Assembly (NCBI GenBank): GCA_036558265.1
Contig: DATBFY010000739.1
Coordinates: forward strand, 1 to 5,985
DNA: 5,985 nucleotides
Reading direction: 5' to 3'
From: RYN-433 sp036558265
GTDB taxonomy: Bacteria > Planctomycetota > Phycisphaerae > Tepidisphaerales > Tepidisphaeraceae
Position 1 is the first letter of the stretch. Each line of letters opens with the position of its first letter. The position numbers and the translations under genes were made by a program. Below the pieces are notes generated by a model. It saw nothing but the letters and a program-made list of their open reading frames with translations. It ran no database searches and was not told where the DNA came from. Positions 1 to 4,656 of the stretch are shown here, piece after piece.

Positions 1-731
1 GCCTTGAGCTGGTCGAACCGCTCGGTCGCCTTCCCCTCGTCGCCCGACAGGTGATACGCCAATGCCGTGCGGAACAGCACCTTGGGACGCTCGACGACCA
101 GGTCGGGATGCCAGTCAAGTAAGCGGTCGCCAAGCCGCGCCGCCTCCGCGAACTCGCCCCCTTCCAGCAGCAGGTCCACCAAGCGGATGCCCGCCTGCTT
201 GCCCGCGTCGGTGACGAAATAGAGCTTCATCACCTTGGAGAGCGTCTCCCGGTCGTCCTGGCGAGCCTGGTCGAGCATCGTCTTCGCCAGGGCGCCGTAG
301 CGGTTGCGGTACGCGTCCAGCCCCGCCTTGGGCCACTTGGCGAGCTGCTCCTGCACCGGGCGTTCGATGCCGGTGTATTGCCGGATGTTGTTCTGCGCGT
401 CGGTGCTGGAGGGGACGACGTACTGGCCGTACTTCTCGATGACCTCCTGGTACCAGTCGGCGGCCTTGTTCCAGTCGGCCAGGCGCTCCATGCGTCGGGC
501 GTCTTCCAGCTTCTTGATCGCTTCAAGGCTGTCGCGCACCGACACGCCCTGGAAGGTCTCCTTGCCGTAGAAGGAATCGGGGTTGAGACCCCCGCGGGGG
601 GGTTGGACTGGCACCGCGGGCTGCGCGGCCTGGCGCAATTGTTGTGCGGCGGCGACACCGGCGAGGATCGCCGTTCCGACGACGCTCGTTGCCAGGATCT
701 TCCGCAAATGACGGATCTGCTGGGATGGCAT
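1..731 (-). CDS. Secreted TPR-like helical-repeat protein, 3' end outside window (partial)
   Basis: The reading frame is open from an ATG at 731 down to the window edge, giving 243 codons without a stop. A GAGGG ribosome site (739-743) lies 7 nt before the ATG, which supports this start. Residues 1-30 look like a Sec signal peptide: a basic start (R7, H8, R10, K11), a hydrophobic core of about 13-28, and an AAA-QQ cleavage site near 29. A Pro/Gln-rich linker follows (about 32-52). From about residue 66 the chain is helical with TPR-like pairs: 75-101 (W87, A90, Y94), 177-208 and 215-243. The W133-P-x-A-x-L-x-x-Y-R segment and the later YF-x-T-x-x-G-x-x-A (171-180) resemble, from memory, the N-terminal part of planctomycete PQQ-binding-like beta-propeller proteins. 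No propeller blade lies in the window, so this is inference. Probably periplasmic or envelope-bound. It lies downstream of mtnP on the same strand, 50 bp away, with a likely promoter of its own. Confidence 0.85.
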   Translation of the reverse strand, partial: MPSQQIRHLRKILATSVVGTAILAGVAAAQQLRQAAQPAVPVQPPRGGLNPDSFYGKETFQGVSVRDSLEAIKKLEDARRMERLADWNKAADWYQEVIEKYGQYVVPSSTDAQNNIRQYTGIERPVQEQLAKWPKAGLDAYRNRYGALAKTMLDQARQDDRETLSKVMKLYFVTDAGKQAGIRLVDLLLEGGEFAEAARLGDRLLDWHPDLVVERPKVLFRTALAYHLSGDEGKATERFDQLK

Positions 732-761
732 CAGGAATCCCTCGGGTCGGGGGGGACGACC

Positions 762-770
762 ATTCTAGCA
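762..770 (-). promoter_or_regulatory. Extended -10 promoter of the secreted TPR-like protein gene
   Basis: Read on the minus strand this is TGC-TAGAAT: a TG extension followed by a hexamer that matches TATAAT at five of six positions. It sits in the 50-bp gap, 30 nt before the ATG at 731, which leaves a short leader that includes the GAGGG ribosome site. No good -35 hexamer is visible at 17-18 bp (CAGCCG or GCAGCC), which is tolerable for an extended -10 element in sigma-70 promoters. The gene may therefore be transcribed independently of mtnP. Confidence 0.45.
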
Positions 771-801
771 CGCGCCAGCGTTCACGGCTGCTGGGGCGCG
801 C
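768..801 (-). other. Hairpin around the mtnP stop codon
   Basis: Arms 768-779 and 790-801 are complementary: five base pairs next to the loop, one mismatch, then six more pairs, one of which is a G-U wobble in the minus-strand RNA. The 10-nt loop (780-789) contains the mtnP TGA stop (782-784). No U-tract follows, so it does not fit a classical intrinsic terminator. It may block 3' exonucleases or partly uncouple mtnP from the next gene. The outer arm touches the TG of the extended -10 element. Confidence 0.4.
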
Positions 802-1747
802 TCTCAAAATACTTCACCCACAAGGGCTTCAGACGTTGCACCTCGTCGGGGTCGATCCGCGACTTGTCCGACCAGATCGCAAGTTCCAGGGCATGACGGG
901 CCGGACATTGCTCCAGTACCTCCCTCCGGGTCGCCATGAGTTCCACGGCACGCTTCATCAGACCCACCGCGTTCTGGGTGGCAGCCTGAAGGTTTGCCAG
1001 GATCTCCCGAAGCAGATCAGGAGGGGAGGGATGGGGTGGTCGGGGGGACGAAGACCCGGCCGCTGAAGCGGTCTCGCCGCCAAGCGGATTTGCGGGTTTT
1101 TGCCGCCAGCAGTCGTAGTCGGTGACGAGCGCAACTAAGGCGTACGGAATTTCCGCTTCCTTCGCGAGCTTCGCTTCGGGCATGGCGGTCATGCCGATCA
1201 GGTCCCCGCCCCACAGGCGGTGCATGAGGCTTTCGGCGCGGGTTGAAAAGGCGGGGCCTTCCATGCAAACGTAACACCCGCGGTCGTGAACCCGAAACTG
1301 CTCGGACTGGGCGTGCGCCGCGTCCAGCAGGGTTTGACGCAGGATCGGGCAGAACGGTTCCGCGAATTCGACGTGGACGGCCGCCTTGTCATAAAACGTC
1401 GCCGCACGCTTGTAAGTCTTGTCGATCACCTGATCGGGTATAACCAGATCGCGCGGTCTGAACTCTTCGCGCAGCGAGCCGACCGCGCCCGAGGCCAGGA
1501 TGTGCGTAACGCCCAATTGCTTGAGGGCGAAGAGGTTGGCCCGAAAGGGGACATGGGTGGGGTTGATCACATGCCCGGGGCCGTGGCGGGAGAGGACGAA
1601 AACGGGGACGCCCGCCCAGGTGGTCTCGATGATGGCGTCGGCGGGTCGACCAAAAGGGGTATCCAACTCGTGGCGATGGCCTTCGGTCGATGCCAGGGCC
1701 TGACCCAGGCCCGTGCCGCCGATCAGGCCGATTCTGAGGTCGCTCAT
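782..1747 (-). CDS. mtnP: S-methyl-5'-thioadenosine phosphorylase (MTAP)
   Basis: This cytosolic enzyme of the purine nucleoside phosphorylase family splits methylthioadenosine with phosphate into adenine and methylthioribose-1-phosphate, recycling the by-product of polyamine or homoserine-lactone synthesis. The protein has 321 residues. Visible family motifs are the phosphate loop IGGTG (9-13), RHG (54-56), GAVGSLREE (87-95), AEPFCP (129-134), EGPAFSTRAES (163-173), GMTAMPEAKLAKEA (185-198) and the purine-site TDYDCW (209-214, with D210 and D212). The start is fixed by the RIGLIGGTG block at residues 5-13; no other in-frame start lies close. The GAGGT ribosome-site match abuts the ATG, which is unusually tight. 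Between D212 and the helix beginning near 244 is a Pro/Ser/Gly-rich insert (about 216-243) absent from human MTAP. The tail (281-314, CPARHALELAIW onward) is of the bacterial type, but the frequent Cys-x-Cys is reduced to C281-P-A. No other Met-salvage gene lies in the window. Confidence 0.95.
   Translation of the reverse strand: MSDLRIGLIGGTGLGQALASTEGHRHELDTPFGRPADAIIETTWAGVPVFVLSRHGPGHVINPTHVPFRANLFALKQLGVTHILASGAVGSLREEFRPRDLVIPDQVIDKTYKRAATFYDKAAVHVEFAEPFCPILRQTLLDAAHAQSEQFRVHDRGCYVCMEGPAFSTRAESLMHRLWGGDLIGMTAMPEAKLAKEAEIPYALVALVTDYDCWRQKPANPLGGETASAAGSSSPRPPHPSPPDLLREILANLQAATQNAVGLMKRAVELMATRREVLEQCPARHALELAIWSDKSRIDPDEVQRLKPLWVKYFESAPQQP
1023..1047 (+). other. G-quadruplex motif within mtnP (template strand)
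   Basis: Four G-runs of 4, 3, 4 and 6 bases (1023-1026, 1028-1030, 1033-1036, 1042-1047) are separated by loops of 1, 2 and 5 nt, which satisfies the usual G3+N1-7 pattern. They lie on the plus strand, the template for mtnP transcription, and the complementary C-runs encode the Pro-rich insert of the enzyme. Folding is predicted only from the pattern. Confidence 0.55.
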
Positions 1748-1764
1748 ACCTCGAAGGGTATGAG
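1743..1764. repeat. Inverted repeat over the mtnP start codon
   Basis: CTCATACC (1743-1750) and GGTATGAG (1757-1764) are perfect 8-bp inverted arms around a 6-nt spacer. The mtnP start codon (1745-1747, minus strand) lies in one arm. In mtnP mRNA the AUG would pair with a CAU about 12 nt upstream, and the GAGG ribosome-site match would sit partly in the loop and partly in the stem. It could be an RNA hairpin that hides the start codon or a two-fold operator for a dimeric regulator. Confidence 0.6.
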
Positions 1765-1816
1765 GCCACGGCTCAAACGTAAATGGGGTAACAGGTTGGC
1801 AGCGGAGGTTCTTGGA
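1748..1816. promoter_or_regulatory. Divergent intergenic region between mtnP and the sirC-ccsA-hemA cluster
   Basis: This 69-bp gap separates two divergent genes, so promoters for both should lie in or near it. It holds the locally AT-richer stretch around 1778-1795. I see no hexamer pair with good spacing in either direction. The right end carries a clear ribosome site for the next gene and the left end carries one arm of the inverted repeat over the mtnP start. Confidence 0.45.
1804..1809 (+). promoter_or_regulatory. Ribosome binding site that decides the sirC start
   Basis: GGAGGT is a strong anti-16S match, and the ATG at 1817 follows after 7 nt. It favours this ATG over the in-frame GTG at 1853, which would give the more usual short N-terminus but has only a weak GGGA before it. 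Confidence 0.7.
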
Positions 1817-2479
1817 ATGTGCCCGCCGTGTCCGGTACGATTGGGAATTCGCGTGCGTTGCAGCTATCCGCTGATGCTGGACTTGACGGACCGCCTCGTC
1901 GTGATCGTGGGCGGCGGCGCTGTCGCCGCGCGCAAGGCGAAAGGGTTGCTGGACGCGGGCGCAACGCGCGTTCGGGTCATCTCGCCTGCCTTTTGCGATC
2001 AGATGCCGGCCGGGATCGAGCATGTGGAGCAGGAATACGATCCGCAGCATCTTTCGGGAGCAACGTTGGTCTTCGCGGCGACCGACCAGCCAGAGGTCAA
2101 CCAGAGGGTCGTGCGGGACGCCCACAGGCTGGGCCTGCTGGTGAACCGGGCGGATGCGGACGATGACGAGCCGGGCGACTTTACGACCCCCGCAATACTG
2201 CGTGACGGGGGGTTGCTGGTGACCGTCTCAGCGGGTGGATCACCCGCGTTGACTGCGGCGATCCGCGATCGCATTAAGGAGCAGGTACAGCCGAAGTGGG
2301 TAAGAATGGCCGCGGCGATGCAGGAACTGCGACCCAGAATCCTCGCGGGCGGAGCGGCGATCGACCAGCGCCGGGCGGCGTTTCGCGACCTCGCTTCGGA
2401 CGAGGCGATGGACGTGCTCGAACGCCGCGGGCCCGACGAACTGTGGACGTGGCTTCAGGCGCGAAACAAGGGGATCTAA
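1817..2479 (+). CDS. sirC: Precorrin-2 dehydrogenase / sirohydrochlorin ferrochelatase family protein (SirC/Met8-like)
   Basis: The product (220 residues) resembles the N-terminal half of CysG, Met8p and SirC. These oxidise precorrin-2 to sirohydrochlorin with NAD+ and, in Met8p and CysG, also insert iron to give siroheme. The typical start block YPLMLDL (17-23) leads into a Rossmann loop VGGGAVAARK (31-40). The VNRAD segment (109-113) places D113 at the position of the catalytic Asp of CysG and Met8p. DFTTPAILRDGGLLVTVSAGGSPAL (121-145) is the central siroheme-synthase signature. No uroporphyrinogen methyltransferase domain is fused, so that activity must be encoded elsewhere. The ATG with its strong ribosome site adds about 16 residues before YPLMLDL, including a CPPC and C15; the GTG at 1853 is the alternative. 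It is the first gene of the rightward cluster, 6 nt before ccsA. Whether it also chelates iron cannot be told. Confidence 0.9.
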   Translation: MCPPCPVRLGIRVRCSYPLMLDLTDRLVVIVGGGAVAARKAKGLLDAGATRVRVISPAFCDQMPAGIEHVEQEYDPQHLSGATLVFAATDQPEVNQRVVRDAHRLGLLVNRADADDDEPGDFTTPAILRDGGLLVTVSAGGSPALTAAIRDRIKEQVQPKWVRMAAAMQELRPRILAGGAAIDQRRAAFRDLASDEAMDVLERRGPDELWTWLQARNKGI

Positions 2480-2485
2480 AAGACC

Positions 2486-3331
2486 ATGACCCAGCCGACC
2501 CTTGGTCAAATCCTGCTGCTCGCGATCACGGCGCTGCTGTTCTCAGCGGGCTGCGTCATATCGTTGGCGCGCGTCTGGTGGGATCGTGAATCGCTGCGCA
2601 TCGGCGCCAAGGCGTGCCTGTGGACCGGCGTGACGCTGTCGCTGGCGGCGTTGATCTGGCACGCGGCGTCGCGCCGCAGTTGGCTGCCGCTGGACGACAA
2701 CTTCGAGGCATTCACGTGGCTCGCCGTGCTGCTGACGGGATTCGTGTTGTACGTTCAGCGGACGCGGCCATTGGGCGGGCTCGATTGGTTCGTAATGCCG
2801 ATCGCGATCGTGCTGCTGGTTGCGGCCATGGTGCTGGGGAAGACCAAACCGCAGGAATACGTGGACACGACCTGGTCGATCGTCCACCGGGTCTCGGCGT
2901 ACGGCGGCGCCGCCGCGTTCGCCGTCGCCGGGGCGGTGGGGGCGCTCTACCTCCTGGCATGCCGCCGGCTTCGACATAAGACGCTGCCGCACGGACCCAG
3001 CCTGGGAAGCCTGGAGCGACTGGAGCACGTCACGTTCTCCGCCGTGACGCTCGGATTCGCGCTGCTGACGATCGGGATGCTGACCGGCCTGGTCCGGGCG
3101 GTCAAAGGACAGACGACGCTGGGGGAGCACTGGTTCACGTCGCCCAAGGTGTTGCTGGCGTTCGCGGTGTGGCTGGTCTACGCCCTGGTGCTGCACGCGC
3201 GGATCAATCCCGCGTTTCGCGGGCGCAAGGTGGCGATCCTGAGCATCCTGGGATGCGTGTTGATGGTCGGCACGCTGGTGGTCGTCAACTTTGTCCCGGG
3301 CGGCGGCAGCGGCGGTGGAGGGTCGCACTGA
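2486..3331 (+). CDS. ccsA: CcsA/HemX-type integral membrane protein
   Basis: The product (281 residues) has about eight hydrophobic segments, near residues 8-29, 42-60, 74-91, 101-117, 137-158, 182-204, 221-238 and 247-269. It matches the CcsA/HemX superfamily: the DNFEAFTWLAV stretch (71-81), H134 in IVHRVSAYGG, a shortened WWD-like region GEHWFTSPKVLLAF (213-226), then WLVYALVLHARI (229-240), FRGRKVAILSILG (244-256) and VNF. CcsA proper delivers heme for cytochrome c assembly; HemX of Bacillus, encoded beside hemA, modulates the amount of HemA. The weak WWD motif and the 1-nt overlap with hemA favour a HemX-like role, but this is inference. The tail after VNF is Gly/Ser-rich and ends in H281. 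The start follows sirC by 6 nt, with an imperfect ribosome site (AAGGGGAT near 2469-2475) overlapping the end of sirC. Confidence 0.88.
   Translation: MTQPTLGQILLLAITALLFSAGCVISLARVWWDRESLRIGAKACLWTGVTLSLAALIWHAASRRSWLPLDDNFEAFTWLAVLLTGFVLYVQRTRPLGGLDWFVMPIAIVLLVAAMVLGKTKPQEYVDTTWSIVHRVSAYGGAAAFAVAGAVGALYLLACRRLRHKTLPHGPSLGSLERLEHVTFSAVTLGFALLTIGMLTGLVRAVKGQTTLGEHWFTSPKVLLAFAVWLVYALVLHARINPAFRGRKVAILSILGCVLMVGTLVVVNFVPGGGSGGGGSH
3317..3322 (+). promoter_or_regulatory. hemA ribosome binding site inside the ccsA tail
   Basis: GGAGGG lies 8 nt before the hemA ATG at 3331 and is formed by the last Gly codons of the upstream gene. The junction TGATG makes stop and start overlap by one base, a typical arrangement for translational coupling. 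Confidence 0.75.
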
Positions 3332-4656
3332 TGCAGCGGCTGCTCGTCGTGGGACTCAATCACGCCACCGCGCCGCTGGACGTGCGCGAGCGACTGGCGT
3401 TCTCGGCCGAGGGACGCGATCGGGCGATCGCGGCGCTGCGAGAGAAGTTTCCGCAGTCGGAGGTGGCGCTGATCTCGACCTGCAACCGCGTCGAGATTTA
3501 CACCGCCCGCGAGGTCCACGGCCACCCGCGCGCCCAGGAGATGATCGAATTTCTTTCGGCGTTCCACAGCGTCCAACCGACCGAGTTCGCCCAGCACCTC
3601 TATCAGAAGGGCGATCGCGACGTCGTCGCCCACCTCTTCACCGTGGCATCGTCGCTCGATTCGATGGTCCTGGGCGAAACCCAGATCCTCGGCCAGGTGC
3701 GCGAGGCGTACGACGTCGCGCGAAACCTGGGGGCGACCGGGGCACTGCTCAACCCCCTCTTCCAGCGGGCGATCGCCGTAGGAAAGGAAGTCATGACCGC
3801 CACGGCGATCTCGGAGGGGCGGGTCAGCGTCGCCAGCGTGGCGGTCGATTACGCCCGGCGGATCTTCGATTCCTTCGACGACAAGTGCGTGCTGAGCATC
3901 GGCGCGGGGAAGATGGCGGCGCTGGTGCTCCAGAGCTTCGCGCAGCTCGCGCCGCGGCGACTCATGGTCTGCAACCGCAGCCCGGAAAAGGCAGTGGAGC
4001 TCGCCGCCCGGTTTAACGGCGAGCCGCTGCCATTCGAGCAGTTGAGCGATCACCTGGTGGCGGCGGACATCGTCGTCTCCTCGACCGGGGCCGCCCGACC
4101 GATCATCACCGCCGCCCAGGTCGCCGCCCTGCGCAAGGCCAGGCGATACCGCCCGCTCTTCGTGATCGATATCGCGCTGCCGCGCGACGTCGAATCGGCC
4201 GTCGGGGAGTTGGAGAACATCTACCTTTACAACATCGACGACCTCCAGCAGGTCGTCGCGGGGACGATGCACCAGCGGAAGGACGCGATCGACGCCGCCC
4301 GCGCGATCATCGAGCGCCAGGTCGAGCAGTTCGTCGCCTGGCACCGCGCCCGCGAGATGGGACCGATGATCGAGCGGCTCAGCCAGCGCTACCACCAGCT
4401 CGCCAGCGACGAGCTCCAGCGGACGCTCAACAAGCTGCCCAACGTCGGCGCGGCCGAGCGCGCCCACCTGGAAGAGCTGACGCGACGGATCGTCAACAAG
4501 CTGCTGCACGACCCGATCAGCATGCTCCGCAAGAGCGAGGGTATGCACGGGGCGAGCAGTCAATACCTGCACGCGATGGAGCGGCTGTTCCACCTGGAAG
4601 AGGACGACCAGGAGAGTGATGCGGAAGGGAACGCCGACGATGGCGCGGTCGAATAG
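3331..4656 (+). CDS. hemA: Glutamyl-tRNA reductase
   Basis: This cytosolic enzyme reduces glutamyl-tRNA(Glu) with NADPH to glutamate-1-semialdehyde, the first committed step of C5-pathway tetrapyrrole synthesis. The product has 441 residues, a usual length. The N-terminal catalytic domain shows GLNHATAPLDVRE (8-20), the nucleophile C51 in STCNR (49-53), and LDSMVLGETQILGQV (108-122) with H100 just before. The NADPH domain has the GAGKM loop (190-194). The SSTGA segment and the LFVIDIALPRDVE segment follow, and a long helical dimerisation domain occupies the C-terminal part. The tail (about 423-441) is strongly acidic, with E/D-rich repeats, and partly overlaps the next gene. The start at 3331 is set by the ribosome site in the ccsA end and by the family N-terminus; the frame is open further upstream but that part overlaps ccsA. 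Its location directly after ccsA and in the same cluster as sirC ties it to heme and siroheme supply. Confidence 0.97.
   Translation: MQRLLVVGLNHATAPLDVRERLAFSAEGRDRAIAALREKFPQSEVALISTCNRVEIYTAREVHGHPRAQEMIEFLSAFHSVQPTEFAQHLYQKGDRDVVAHLFTVASSLDSMVLGETQILGQVREAYDVARNLGATGALLNPLFQRAIAVGKEVMTATAISEGRVSVASVAVDYARRIFDSFDDKCVLSIGAGKMAALVLQSFAQLAPRRLMVCNRSPEKAVELAARFNGEPLPFEQLSDHLVAADIVVSSTGAARPIITAAQVAALRKARRYRPLFVIDIALPRDVESAVGELENIYLYNIDDLQQVVAGTMHQRKDAIDAARAIIERQVEQFVAWHRAREMGPMIERLSQRYHQLASDELQRTLNKLPNVGAAERAHLEELTRRIVNKLLHDPISMLRKSEGMHGASSQYLHAMERLFHLEEDDQESDAEGNADDGAVE

Noticed and set aside
722..741. GGGAT-N10-ATCCC around the start of the secreted protein gene.
   Set aside because: Arms of only 5 bp with a 10-nt loop are expected by chance.
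768..801. Intrinsic terminator for mtnP.
   Set aside because: The stem is convincing but no U-tract follows, so I list it only as a hairpin.
1286..1816. Extension of the sirC frame upstream to 1286.
   Set aside because: It lies antisense to mtnP; a strong ribosome site and the family N-terminal block place the start at 1817 or 1853.
1748..2125. Extension of the mtnP frame to an ATG at 2125, adding 126 residues.
   Set aside because: The extra part is antisense to sirC, has no family similarity, and the family N-terminus begins at the ATG at 1747.
2543..3328. A 261-codon minus-strand frame antisense to ccsA.
   Set aside because: Gln/Arg/His-rich shadow of a membrane-protein gene; no ribosome site and no motif.
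3291..4016. A 241-codon plus-strand frame overlapping the start of hemA.
   Set aside because: It is Arg/Ala/Gly-rich and out of frame with hemA, whose catalytic motifs are intact throughout.
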